From positions 1-46,057 of the forward strand of contig MU130719.1 of NCBI GenBank assembly GCA_015039465.1: a stretch of 46,057 bases of DNA. Reading direction: 5' to 3'. Under the pieces are notes generated by a model that worked only from the letters and a program-made list of their open reading frames with translations, had not been told where the DNA came from and made no database searches. Position numbers and translations under genes: made by a program. Shown here piece by piece: positions 1 through 10,050 of this stretch (positions within the stretch are counted from its first letter, which is position 1; every line of letters starts with the position of its first letter). This DNA is from Phlegmacium glaucopus. Its lineage: Eukaryota; Basidiomycota; Agaricomycetes; Agaricales; Cortinariaceae.

Positions 1-921
1 CAGGGATTGTTCTGGAATTGACCGCATAAGCTGAGTCTGCCCATGCAAATTCTTCTCCATCAAAAAACCAATCAGGATGTACTGCAGCTGTTGTATGCTC
101 AAAAGCAGTTGCATCATGGGCAGAACCAGTCATTCCATGGGTAAAATCAACAATTCGAAGGTTTGAGGGTGTGTTTCCTATCTAAAATAAAGTTTAGATA
201 GTGAACTAATAGTTAAATGAACACGTACTTGAACATTAAGGCCATAATTTGCTTTCCGGGTGTAATATGCATCTCCATTCTTTCCTGGTTTGCGGTAGAG
301 GACAACAATGGTACCATCATACATAACCCAACCATCTCTCCATGATCCTCGGAAACCCAGATGATTATCCATCCATTCTTTCTCTACCTCCTTCTCAGCT
401 GGTGCCAGCTTTCGGACAAATTGGCTCTGGAGGGAGAGGATTGCCTCAAAACAGCGATTTGTGTAGTTTTCCACAGAACCTTCAGAACACCCCGCAGCAC
501 GAGCAATGTCTTCAATGCTGGCACCATTTCCATATCTTCCCATCCGGAAAAGGGTAACAGCTAACTGCTGCTCAATGGGTGTTTGTCCAAGATTTGTGTC
601 ATTCTTAAAGACTTTATGATCCTCAATAAGATCAAGGACTGTCAAGAAAACAAGAGGTGAAACACGGAGCATGTTGATAAAGCGGTGATGATGGGCAGGA
701 TCTTGTGAGAATTCCCAAGCCAGGTCTATGTTACCACATTTTGGGACAGGAGGGCGTCCATTAAGATAATGAGTTTCCTCAAGGAGAGCTATGATCTCAA
801 GGTCCTTTTGGAGGTTTAGAGAGTATTCTTCAAGGTTTTCAGGTGGTAAAAAAATGTCCTGAGTTGCCATAGATAGTAGGAAGGAGTCTATGAGGTCTTT
901 CCTCAGTGGTTTCGAGGGCAT
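1..921 (-). CDS. PIF/Harbinger-type DDE transposase, 5' part
   Basis: Cut-and-paste transposase of the HARBI1/DDE_Tnp_4 kind, incomplete because it runs off the left edge. I see two exons, 229..921 and 1..181, separated by a 47-nt intron (182..228, gtacgt...tttag). The start is the ATG at 921. Residues about 110-165 form a helix-turn-helix region typical of this family (GNGASIEDIARAAGCS). The first catalytic Asp is in YDGTIVVLY (about residue 202). The second is in GSAHDATAF (about residue 254), followed by WADSAY. The third acidic residue would lie outside the window. No stop or frameshift is visible, so this copy may be intact. Family assignment rests on motif recognition only. No terminal inverted repeat could be paired because the other end is missing. 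Confidence 0.85.
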
Positions 922-1150
922 AGTAAAGATAATTGACGAAGACAGAGCCTAACTTTATCAGAGATTAAAGATTTGAATCAGCTGTGACATTTGTTCTCAG
1001 CGGACTCTCAAGTTTATATTATATAATCTGATGGCTAAGCGTGCTGCGAGCTGCGTCTGCAGGCTGCGCCCAGCTTTGAATGTCCCTATTGACTCGTTTA
1101 TTTTACTTTTCAACATCAGCTCACCTATATTCAATGGATTCGACCAACGT
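922..1150. other. Upstream region of the transposase
   Basis: AT-rich stretch ahead of the transposase start, with a short CTGC-rich patch around 1040-1070. It should hold the promoter and the terminal repeat of the element, but without the other end I cannot define them. Confidence 0.3.
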
Positions 1151-2042
1151 CAAATCTACGGTAGGTTTAAGATGAACAATGCTGAATATATGCTGTGGAC
1201 GACCAGACAACATTGTTTTTGGTTGCTTTGTGACCTTTCCCTACGCTCGAACACCTTTTGAAAGCTTTTTAATGCTTGGTATACAATAAAGGAGAGAAAA
1301 AAGAATAAAGCGAAGATGCTGAAGACAATGAATTGACCTAATTGAGTATTCAAAGAAGAAAGTTGAATATGATACATACTGGGCTTGTATGGCAGCCCCG
1401 CTAGATTCAAAATCAAACAAGCGGTGGTCTACAATTGAACGCAGTAGGTTTCTGTATACGCGCTAATGTGCGTTTGGCCTAACCTTTCGTGTTTGATCTT
1501 TCTGTGTATATGTAGTGCATAATCGCCTTGCAGGAGTGAGTTAAAGGGGGGTAAAAATGGTCCATCTGATTTGTATGGGAAGAGGGGTTGTTTTCAGCAG
1601 TGAGGTGATTGGAGGGCGGTGAGTTTATGTTGACGAGGAGATACTTTGGACCTTGGTCTCCAGCCAAGCTCTTATTCTTCACCGCCCTCATGACCCATCC
1701 ACCGTAAGACCTGGCTTTCCTCCGTATTTTCTGTCTATCCAGCAAATTATCCAAGATCACACCTTCCATGAATCCCAGGCGTGAATAAACCCATAATTAA
1801 TACGATGGGCGAATGAGCTTGAAGAAATAAGTTGGTGGTGGACAATGGACACATGGTGGCCAGTTTGGAGAGTGATTATCCCATGACCAACGACAGAGAT
1901 TCAGTAGTGGACCAAAGACCAAGTCCTCAATAATGGGTATAAGGAGTCTATTCGAAATGAAAGGCAGACAGTTCTCTGCTAAGTTTTTCCCACGGTTGAC
2001 CACAGTTTTTGCATTTACCACTGTCAAGAATATATCCTCACC
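1150..2042. repeat. Receptor-cluster flank repeat, leftmost copy (R plus 3' flank type)
   Basis: Degenerate copy of the non-coding repeat that recurs between the seven-helix genes further right. Landmarks are a 'gacctttccctacgctcgaac' type block near 1228, 'gaagatgctgaagacaatga' near 1313, 'cttgcag' plus a gtgagtt-like motif near 1530, and 'cccacggttgaccacag' near 1989. Comparable stretches lie at 22600-23170, 32000-32740 and 37560-38410. Its presence left of the 15.6-kb block shows that the receptor cluster once extended across it. Small open frames inside are not conserved and are not called. Confidence 0.6.
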
Positions 2043-2050
2043 ATGTAAGT
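2043..2050. repeat. Target site duplication, left copy
   Basis: ATGTAAGT directly abuts the left inverted repeat of the MITE and is repeated exactly at 2631-2638. The 8-bp size is the hAT signature. Confidence 0.9.
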
Positions 2051-2630
2051 TAGTGATGTGCTGGCTTGGCTTTGGCCTGGCTTTCCTTGGCTTTGGCTTC
2101 ACTTTTTCCAGGCCAAGGCCAAACCCTTGGTCTTGGCTTGGCCTTGGCCTGGCCTGGCTCAAGCCATGGCTTGGGGTCAAAACTTGGCTTGACTTTGGCC
2201 TTGGCTCAGGCCATGGCTTACACCTAAAAAAGTGAAGATTAGTAAAAAAATAAAATGCATAACATTTTTTCTGCCCAAATTCATCATTAATTCTAATGTC
2301 TATCCATTATTCTCTGCAGGATCAGGTAATTTCTTTATTAATTATCCTTAAATGAATAAAAATACCCAATATAAAATAATATAATTATCTGTTTTATGAT
2401 AAATTGGTTTTAGAAAAATCAAATTTTAACTTTTTATACATCATAATTTACCACTCAGTCCTATCAAAAAATTTCCCAAAGCCATGGCTCAGGCCATGGC
2501 CTGTGGCTTTGAAAATCTCAAGCCAAGGCCACAGGCCAAGGTAAGCCAAGCTCATGGCTTGGCTTTGGCCTGGCCTATTTTGCTTGCCTGGCCTGGCTTC
2601 TGGCTTCCAGGCCAAGCCGGCACATCACTA
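2051..2630. mobile_element. Non-autonomous hAT element (MITE), 580 bp
   Basis: Ends are inverted: TAGTGATGTGCTGGCTTGGC on the left and the complement of TAGTGATGTGCCGGCTTGGC on the right, one mismatch in 20. Perfect 8-bp duplications (ATGTAAGT) flank it. Both arms (2060-2217 and 2480-2620) are dense in TTGGCC, AAGCCA and CTTGG motifs, likely subterminal transposase-binding repeats. The core (2230-2480) is AT-rich. There is no coding capacity, so it must be moved by a transposase encoded elsewhere. The intact target duplication and near-perfect ends suggest a fairly recent insertion. Confidence 0.9.
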
Positions 2631-2638
2631 ATGTAAGT
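2631..2638. repeat. Target site duplication, right copy
   Basis: Second exact copy of ATGTAAGT, immediately outside the right end of the MITE. Confidence 0.9.
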
Positions 2639-3005
2639 GGTTGTCTCTTCCAATTCCAAGCCATTTGCTCAACTGGTGCCTTTTGAGTTCTTGTATATCC
2701 TCCAACACATTGTCTGCCACTCCCTCAACGAGCCCCCTATGTCTCTACAGACCCAAATAACCTTGCATACCACTCGTATTCAGTTCTACAGACACGCCTG
2801 GTATTACCTTGAGCTCAATGGAAAATTCCCACGCCTCTTGATCCTCCCACCGTACTGGAAAATCTAAATTATATATTTTGGCAACATTCCCAAGTACACT
2901 TGCATCACCGTTAACCCTGATGAGGATGTCACCAGTCAAGGTTCCCTGGTCAGGAATGTCACTAATATTTTGCTCTGGTCGGTCCACCTTTGTCCCCCAG
3001 TACAT
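2639..3005 (-). pseudogene. Unrecognised coding-like remnant, cut by the MITE
   Basis: An open frame starts at the ATG at 3005 (MYWGTKVDRPEQ...) and reads like protein for about 70 codons. A putative short intron (gtaata...ctgtag, about 2734-2801) would join it to RHRGLVEGVADNVLEDIQEL. The frame then runs into the MITE, whose end supplies a stop. If the MITE and one target duplication are removed, the frame stays open into the sequence left of 2043. I do not recognise a family. It may be the remnant of a real gene or a chance frame. Confidence 0.25.
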
Positions 3006-3029
3006 TATGGAATATTTTCAGCATCTCTC

Positions 3030-3270
3030 ATGATATATAATCTGGTACCCATACTATGGCCCTCGGCAGGACTCCACAGCAGGGCCTAGGTTGCTGATGC
3101 TGACCTTTCCCTACGCTTGTACATCTTTGGAAGGCCTGGGTAGACAATATGGGGGGTACAAAAGAACAAAGCAGTGTAATAGTGTAATACATTCGAACAC
3201 CCGAAAGGGTAATCTTAGTGTATTTGTGAGGGTAAGTCGGAAATAATAATTTCCAATGGTGCAAGCGCTT
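3030..3270. repeat. R-repeat fragment left of the 15.6-kb block
   Basis: Holds the early part of the R repeat (gacctttccctacgcttg... then aggcctgggtagacaat...). It ends where the later part would be expected. That later part reappears at about 19355-19500, on the far side of the TIR-bounded block. Confidence 0.5.
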
Positions 3271-3562
3271 AAGTCATGTGACGTGCGTTTACACTAACGG
3301 CTTATGCAGTTGCGAACTCATATATGTAACGTGTTTGTGTTTTTGAAAGAGAAATTGCAGTAAAGAGATTTGTTTGATCCCCTTTTGAGAATGAGATAAG
3401 AGATCCGAGGCTAGCTAAATGGTGGGCTGTTCCACTGTCTTTCTACAGTAAATACGAGCTGCTTTTATATGTAGAAAGGAAAGAAATTTTAAAATGAAAT
3501 CTCTTAGTGTCTGATCTTTAAGAAATTTTATGCTGCTTTAATTAAATTTAAGAGCATCCTAG
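3271..3562. other. AT-rich sequence, nothing recognised
   Basis: No convincing frame or repeat. It lies between the R fragment and the left terminal repeat of the large block. It ends in CATCCTAG, of which TCCTAG recurs 5 bp outside the right end. Confidence 0.3.
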
Positions 3563-3578
3563 TAGGGCTGCACACCGT
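3563..3578 (+). repeat. Left terminal inverted repeat
   Basis: TAGGGCTGCACACCGT, the exact reverse complement of 19123-19138. CCGTAC-type motifs follow to about 3730. Confidence 0.75.
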
Positions 3579-3911
3579 GACCATACCTCACGGGATATAC
3601 GGTCCCGTAGTACGGTCACCGTACCCGTGCCATCAGAGCTCTATGCAACCATCCATACGGACGGTGGATGGGAAGGGTAACACCCGTCCAATGCCGTTGA
3701 ACTACGGCCGTCAACGGGATTGGATGGCAATATCCAAACTCTACTCTCTTTTCGTATCAATACACTCTTAGCTTGCATGGGGTATCTACTGGGTCAGCCT
3801 TTGCCACTTTTTTGAAAGTGAGTTTCATGCTCTAGAGCACTTTTAATACCTTTTTGGCCACAGATTTCTCATTGGGCTAAAGGCATTATTTTCAACATTT
3901 TTGATCATGTT

Positions 3912-4325
3912 TCAAGGTGTGCCAATAATTATTGTTTTGTCTTTACCATTGATCTCAGAGATATGAGACCAACACAGGGGTATTCTGTGAGGTTGAGACA
4001 GGACAAAATGCTCACAGAAACAACTCGAAGCGACACCCATAAATCGAAGCCCACGGCGGCCATTATCTCGGTACTGCTCTAGGACCCGATGGCCAATTGC
4101 TTCACACATCAAAAACCATGTGGTATAACGATCCAGACGATGCCCATCCCATTCAACCAACCTCCGATGCACAACGTGGTAACTATTTTTAATTCATTGG
4201 TTAATTTTCAGAGATTTATTGATCATACAGGTCATGGCATACAAAGTTCAGTACGGGTCACCACAGGTAGTGCATGACTGGCTGCAGAGAAACTCGACGA
4301 ATTTGGTTACGAGTCCTATTTATAG
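3912..4325 (-). pseudogene. Truncated orphan gene fragment (two exons)
   Basis: Two exons read in one frame, about 4325..4255 (LVTKFVEFLCSQSCTTCGDP) and 4182..3912 (YHVVHRRLVEWDGHRLDRY...). A 72-nt gtactg...aatag intron separates them. The second exon runs through MCEAIGHRVLEQYRD and FCEHFVLSQPHRIPLCW to a stop at 3912. It is rich in Cys, His and Trp and looks like genuine protein. It resembles an uncharacterised Agaricomycete family I have met but cannot name. A stop just upstream of 4325 and the lack of an ATG show that the 5' end is missing. It points away from the Helitron gene, next to the left terminal repeat. Confidence 0.45.
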
Positions 4326-4737
4326 GGCTCGTTCTTTTATCCTCTGAACCCAGCCAAATTTTGGGGCATGTAACGCTGAAGTAGCCGGCAACTCCCGTAG
4401 CCTAAATTTAGACTACCTTCTATTTCCGTCCTCATCGCTCTTATTGTTTGTTTTCTGCTACCTATTCGATTCACGGTCACATCTCATTTGTTCACTTTAT
4501 AGCTTTATCCATGCGTAGTCTTGAGACATCAATCAAAAAAAACATTCCCACAACATGACGCAGCCCATATTTTGGCTATGATATGGTTAATTACTCTGGC
4601 AACTCCCATAGTTCATCTTTGTTGTTGCCTTTATTTTTTTTGTTTCTGGTGCTTATTCAGTTCACGTTCGTCTCATTTACTAACTTTATCTCTTCACAGG
4701 TCTTCAGAAATTATTTGAAAAAAAATCCCACATGTTT
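4326..4737. other. Intergenic region with an imperfect direct repeat
   Basis: About 110 bp at 4391-4505 (caactcccgtagcc...ttcactttat) recur imperfectly at 4599-4690 (caactcccatagtt...taactttat). No gene is supported here. Confidence 0.35.
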
Positions 4738-6016
4738 TCAGTCCACCTTGTCAAGTTCCATTTCCTTTGCCCCCAACCCCTCTGCAACTTCCTCCTCTTC
4801 CAAATCTTTTTCATTGATTTCCATGCAAACAAATTTAGCACGGGTAGTTGAAACCTCCTCTTCAAGATATCCCACACGACGCTTCAGAGTAACGCGAGGC
4901 CGGTCTGATACCTTCATTTTTGATGACAGTTTTAGAACCGCTGCTGCCTAACGATATCTTCTGTAAGTAATATCTCCCCTATCTCCATAAACTACCCACC
5001 TGAGTTTGGCTTCCATCCAAAAGTGAAATACTTCGCAGGATCATCGACGTTTTCAATTTGCCTTCTCGAAGAGGCAGGACAGCGAATGAAACCTGCACTT
5101 CAACAATATCGCCTACTTGGAATGTCACAGGTGCCGTTGGGATAAATCTAATGATGAAGTTTTAATTAGTGTGTAATTGAATTGTATTCCAGATGTATGG
5201 ACTTGACTTACCTATGATCGTTTTCACTCTTCACTTGCCGTTCAAAGTAGTACACTTGATTATCCGCTGTGTGTACGTATCCAGTTCCGGCAGCCCTCCT
5301 AAGGTTGCCATGTGGGTCGATGTCTTCCCCTAGGACTATCCCTGCGGCTACATCTGGTACCTCGCTCTTTGGGGTGAAGTACCTATTCGACATCTCAACA
5401 GCTGCTGTTCCATCGAATGTTGTATACATTGAACATTCTTGAAGTCGATCAGCTCCAACAATGCGTCCGAATAATGCGTGGACTTCCGCTATGTTGGTCC
5501 CCACTGCGTCAAATGCTGAATCACCGAACGCCGTAAGTGTTACACTTTGTCTAATGTATTTTATCTGCTTGCTGCCGGCGCTAAATATATTATATTAGTG
5601 ATATTAATGACAGCGCTGAATATTTAGAAAACCTCACCTGATACGCTCTCTGAAAGGTGGAAGGTCTGCGTTACAGACAATTCCCTGCAGCGACGCAACG
5701 ACTTCCTCTGGTCCAGGTGCATCTTCTCCTGCCGCCTGAGAATATACGAGACGCCAAACTGCACCTACCTGAACAGCAGTATAGCTGTTCCAGTGCATAT
5801 TGCCCTTCAATGTCATATGGTAAGTTGTTTCAATGATTTAAACACACAACACTGACCTCGAACATCTTGACAATCTGAAGCCCGCTATGAATATTCGTCA
5901 TCCGTTCTTGAGTTGCTTTTTTAAGCGCTTTGACTGAGGATCAATGAGGTGATGGATTTTGATCACCTAAAACTTGTGTGCTTACTCGCTTTTTCTTTGC
6001 TGTACAAGGGGTCCAT
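4738..6016 (-). CDS. Orphan Agaricomycete protein with possible OB-like C-terminal part
   Basis: Unnamed protein. Exons by eye are 5986..6016, 5638..5933, 5212..5580, 5000..5147 and 4738..4947, with introns of 52-64 nt. The start is ATG at 6016 in a CAACC-ATGG context. The middle reads QIKYIRQSVTLTAFGDSAF, then VEMSNRYFTPKSEVPDVAAG and GYVHTADNQVYYFER. Near the C-end, APVTFQVGDIVEVQVSFAVL plus MILRSISLLDG is a beta-rich stretch that resembles an OB fold (inference only). The tail is acidic. In the second exon the frame changes near 5838. Either there is a 1-nt frameshift, or an extra 88-nt intron (gtcagt...ttcag, about 5849..5762) is removed, which restores the frame exactly and gives 321 aa. 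It is divergent from the 6737 gene, with 720 bp between starts. Confidence 0.6.
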
Positions 6017-6736
6017 GGTTGACAAGATTGTGATACTAATAATGCGATTCATATGACCCAGGCCGAACACCCCCAACTTATCAGAGTCGTCTTTCCTATT
6101 TGCGGATGCCCATATTGGGTCATCCTGTCCATCTTCCTTTTTTTGAAAAAATTCTTTGGATTATTGTGCAACGAATGCTACGACAGATGGGCTGGATACG
6201 TACTTAGTTGTCTATCTACAAAAAGTTCTATATGTAATAGTTGTAATTATATCAGCGGATATAAAACAGCTATGTTGATGTTCATTTGCTTGATTCCGTC
6301 TTTATGATATGATTCCACTTCTGTGAACATTGTCGACGCTGTCGAATCTTGTACTACGCTCTCTCTCTCTTGTATACAGTAAAACATTGGAGCGTGAATT
6401 TGGAAAAGCAGGTCTCCAGAAACCAGGCAATTAATATCCGTCTCTTGGACCATCCGCTCTCAACACTTCGATAAGTAACTTCCGTCTCTGTGCTGCACCG
6501 GCCACCAAGGGATGTCAAACAGAGGCCATTTTGACTCATCTTTTCTTCCAATGTCCTCTTCCTCCCTGTTTCTACGAAGTATCCCGATGCTAACTTAATT
6601 TCTCTTCTATATCAGGTTCTTGCACCTCTCTTTTTTTTATTATAAGACCCGCAATCCTGAACATTATCACCATCAACGTCCCACTTGCTTAACATTATCG
6701 CCATCGACATCCCACTTGCTTAAATTCCTCATATCC
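6017..6736. promoter_or_regulatory. Divergent intergenic region between two orphan genes
   Basis: 720 bp separate the start codons of the two divergently arranged genes, so both promoters should lie here. A duplicated phrase occurs at 6654-6723 (acattatc(a/g)ccatc(a/g)ac(g/a)tcccacttgctta), just ahead of the plus-strand start. Small frames inside are not supported. Confidence 0.4.
6654..6723 (+). repeat. Short tandem repeat before the 690-aa gene
   Basis: Two copies of about 33 bp reading acattatcNccatcNac(g/a)tcccacttgctta, the second ending about 14 bp ahead of the ATG. It may be leader sequence. Confidence 0.6.
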
Positions 6737-9640
6737 ATGCCTCATAAACGTGCTCCCAGGTCCTGTCGCTCGTGTGTATCACTTTGTCATGGTTGTTCTT
6801 ATTCTTGCTTACCTTTCCTAGTTCTTCACCCGGAAGCCAGGCACCCAGTCGCTCTCCTTCCTCAGTCACCCACCAGATGTCCAGGTATAGTCTCGTTTTA
6901 TTTTTATTTCCCTATCAGTTTTCTTGATTTCATACATACAGTGCATCTTCTAAAAAACGGATGGCTGCATCGCCTAGTGATGGTGATTCCAGCACTGCAT
7001 ATGTCATTTCTAGCCATTCAATCATTGTTGATGTTGGACTTACCCATCACCTCAGTGAAATATCCCCTCAGGCTCCTCCGAAAAGGGCAAGGAAAGATAT
7101 GCCAGGTTCTGTCAAGTACGATGCCTTGCCCCCTGTATCCATAAGGTATGTTTTCTTCCAAATATCTTTTTAACTTTTGTTCCTGATGCTCTCAAATCCT
7201 TTGCAGCTCTCCCACCAAGTTGACACACCCAGTTGGAAAGCATCTTAGTTTCGGCTCAATTAAGTTGGTCAAATCTTTGTTTACTCTATGCCTACTTATA
7301 AATTTCCAGGCCTGATTCTCCTTCCGAGGGACATTCAAAGGGTGATCATGACCTTGAGCCCCCACTGGATATTTCCAAAGAGAAGAGGAGGTACGTCAAT
7401 GGTATTACTCATTTCCACTACTCTAATATTTTGAATGTAGTCGCAAGCCTTCTGCCAAGGCTGTCTATATGTCCAATGCCCCCGAAGACAAGACTTCTGA
7501 CAATGAGAAAATGTAAGTCTCGTTGTGGCAACTTTGTGTTGCTTTGTTTGTTTGGATATGCACGACTGCTTGATTGATTCTTTTCTCCCTTAGATTGGCT
7601 ACCACTACTAAAAAGACCTCCACGTCTATCTCTGCTGCCACTTCTCTACCTTCCTCGATCAGCCGCTCTCACAAAGGAAAGAAACGGAAAACAGATGCAA
7701 CTCCTCCAGTGACTTCTTCTGAGGAAGACGATCATGAACCAACCCCAAAAGCAAAGCGGTAAGTTTGCTGTTTGCCAGTTGTGACATTCACTCATTCTCT
7801 TCTCAAGGCTCCATTCAACCAAAACCCTGGCGAAGGCCACTAGGCCGTCTCCCCATAATGCACCTATTGTTGTCTCTGACTCTGAACCTGACGCAATGTG
7901 AGACAGCTTTGATCACTTATTGTTATATTTAATCTCACAAATCCAGACTTCCACTGTCCCAAAAGAAGCCTATGCTTAGCAAGAATACAAAGATGAAGCA
8001 GACAGTTGTTATTGTTTCTTCGGAAGAAGACTCAGAACCACTATCCCAAAAGAAGCCGACCATTATGAAAAAGCCATCTCTCAAGAAAACAGTCACCATG
8101 TCAGAGCCAATCGTAGCTACCCCTCCCCGAAAGACCCACAAGCCCCGCGCTGGGTGAGTATTTCCCCTAAAATCCTCACTTTCCATGACTCAAGCTTCGT
8201 GTTTCCTAGAACGCCTATGCGTCTTCCACAACCTACTAGCCCCAACTCCAATGCAGCTTCTGATGATGGAAGCGAAGATGGGCTTCCCCGTCACATTTTC
8301 AGCAGGACCTTGCCAGGTTCGCACAAACCTATGGTGAAGATCGAAAACAGGTACGTCGTGCTCTGACTTAGCCTGTGTATAACAACTTACATAAAATAGC
8401 CCTCCAACTGAAGACAAGCTCCCATCAAAGGCCACCAAGGCAGTCAAGTCAACGTTGGCAGTGGTGAAGAGCCCACCTTGGGATATTGAAGATGCTGGGT
8501 CTTCGTAAGGAAATTGTTTTCATTCTACGCTTTGTGCTTACTATTTTCATCTTGCAGACATGACATGACTGAAATGCCTAAAGATCTTGAACCATTGCCG
8601 TACGTCTTCTTCACTCCTCCATATTTTTCTAACACATTTCGTTCTCAGTACATTTGAACTCCTTCCTTATTCCGACAAGGTCCAACAGAACGAAAGCTAT
8701 ATGTTGGCCTCTGATGTCCTATATGAAAGCCTTGATGAGAGTATTGCAAAGTACGTAGTTGTTCATTCTTTTTCAAAGTTTTTTTTTTGTATTCTAATCC
8801 GGCTATAGAACCTTCCTGCCCGCTGTCCATTTCAAAAAATTTGGCCCCTTCGTCAACTTTGCACACATGGATCTGGGTGCTGTCAAGAATAAGTTTAAAG
8901 GCCTCACTATCCAAGGACAGAAGAACCTTGCCATTTCGTTATTGACAGGCGGCGTTGTCTCCTGTAACCTCGTCATACCCAAGGTATCCACCCGTGAAGG
9001 TACCGCAGATTCAAAATCTATCAGCATCATTCCAATCCTTGCGGAATATGAGAGATATATTTCCTACATCGGTTTCAAGCTTGGGTCCAAACCAATACAT
9101 GGGCCTATCTACGATTCTAGCTATCTTACTTTCAGCACCAGAAAGGATGGTGCGATGTCTGAGTCTGCCAATCAAAGTGCGTTACCCCATTTATCAACTT
9201 TCCTGAATACGATGTCATTCCTCTTGTGTTTGTCGTAGGTGAACCTGGTACTCCTTCGGCGAAGAGCAAATTTTTTGTAAAACGTGCCGCTCCTGTTACT
9301 TCAGTTGGATGGTATTCGAAGCCATTCCCCACATTCTTGTCATTTGGAGAGCACGGTGAGTAGGTTTTTTCAAAATTGTTTTTTGTTCTCATGTTTTTCC
9401 AAAGTTCCCATATATGATCTTCGTGGATCGTCATTTTCCTTCAAAAAGGAAGATTTCGACAGTCTTAGAAGCCTTCCGCAATTTGAACTCAACGGTCTTC
9501 CAAGGGACCTCCCTGGAAACTCCCTTGTTACCGTTGCGCATACTGTTGGTTCGTTTGTTGGAGATGGGAGGAAGGTCTTAGCATTGAATGTTCAATTTGT
9601 TCTGTTCCACGGTTATCTTGACATGTCACAAACTGACTGA
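6737..9640 (+). CDS. Orphan nuclear-looking protein, 16 exons, 690 aa
   Basis: A complete gene by eye with exons 6737..6759, 6822..6884, 6942..7145, 7207..7263, 7310..7390, 7441..7512, 7594..7758, 7808..7897, 7947..8153, 8210..8350, 8400..8504, 8558..8599, 8649..8750, 8809..9176, 9239..9355 and 9405..9640. These sum to 2073 nt with no stop. Introns 1-13 are all phase 2; the last two are phase 1. Residues 1 to about 430 are Ser/Pro/Lys-rich and probably disordered. They carry a basic patch (KGKKRKTD) and acidic SUMO-interaction-like stretches (VVIVSSEEDSE, IVVSDSEPD). The last 250 residues look folded, ending VPIYDLRGSSFSFKKEDF and SLVTVAHTVGSF...LNVQFVLFHG. No catalytic motif was recognised. 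The donors of exons 1 and 4 (gtcctg, gttggt) are the weakest calls. Confidence 0.75.
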
Positions 9641-10050
9641 GCAGTGTAATATACAGTAAACAGTGTTTAAAATCAATTTATTGAAGTTGTTTGAATGTTG
9701 AACGTTGAACGTTGAACATACTAATAAGAAAATCTGAAACCATATGTTGAAATCTATGTTACTTGCACCTATTATTTTCTATCAATTACTCATCGTTAAG
9801 TGGGTGGACGATCCTGGTTCAAAGCGCGCACTTGTTCTGTTTGGGCAGGCGGGTACAGAGCCACACATCCAACAAATGTTATCCAGGGCTTGGCGCTTAG
9901 TACTTAGTGACAATCGATGAATGTTTGAATGTTCACATTTTTCATATACAAATCCGGTCTGCCTAAACCCGCACAAACATTGAACCAATTCTCACGATCA
10001 GATTCAACTCCGCCCTTTTTTGTTGTTCGTTTTTCATTTGACGTTCTTCA
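9641..10050. other. Intergenic, with a short heptamer repeat
   Basis: No gene is supported. At 9694-9717 there are successive gttgaac/gttgaat heptamers. The region separates the 690-aa gene from the tandem-exon gene. Confidence 0.4.
9690..9718. repeat. Heptamer microsatellite
   Basis: About four units of (t)gttgaa(t/c), for example ttgaatgttgaacgttgaac. Confidence 0.7.

Noticed and set aside
342..564. Plus-strand frames of 71 and 67 aa
   Set aside because: Antisense to the transposase exon.
1156..1769. Minus-strand frames of 86 and 96 aa in repeat R
   Set aside because: Other R copies do not keep these frames.
2051..2217. Coding interpretation of the TTGGCC-rich arm (plus frame of 100 aa rich in Gly, Leu, Trp)
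   Set aside because: It is translation of MITE subterminal repeats.
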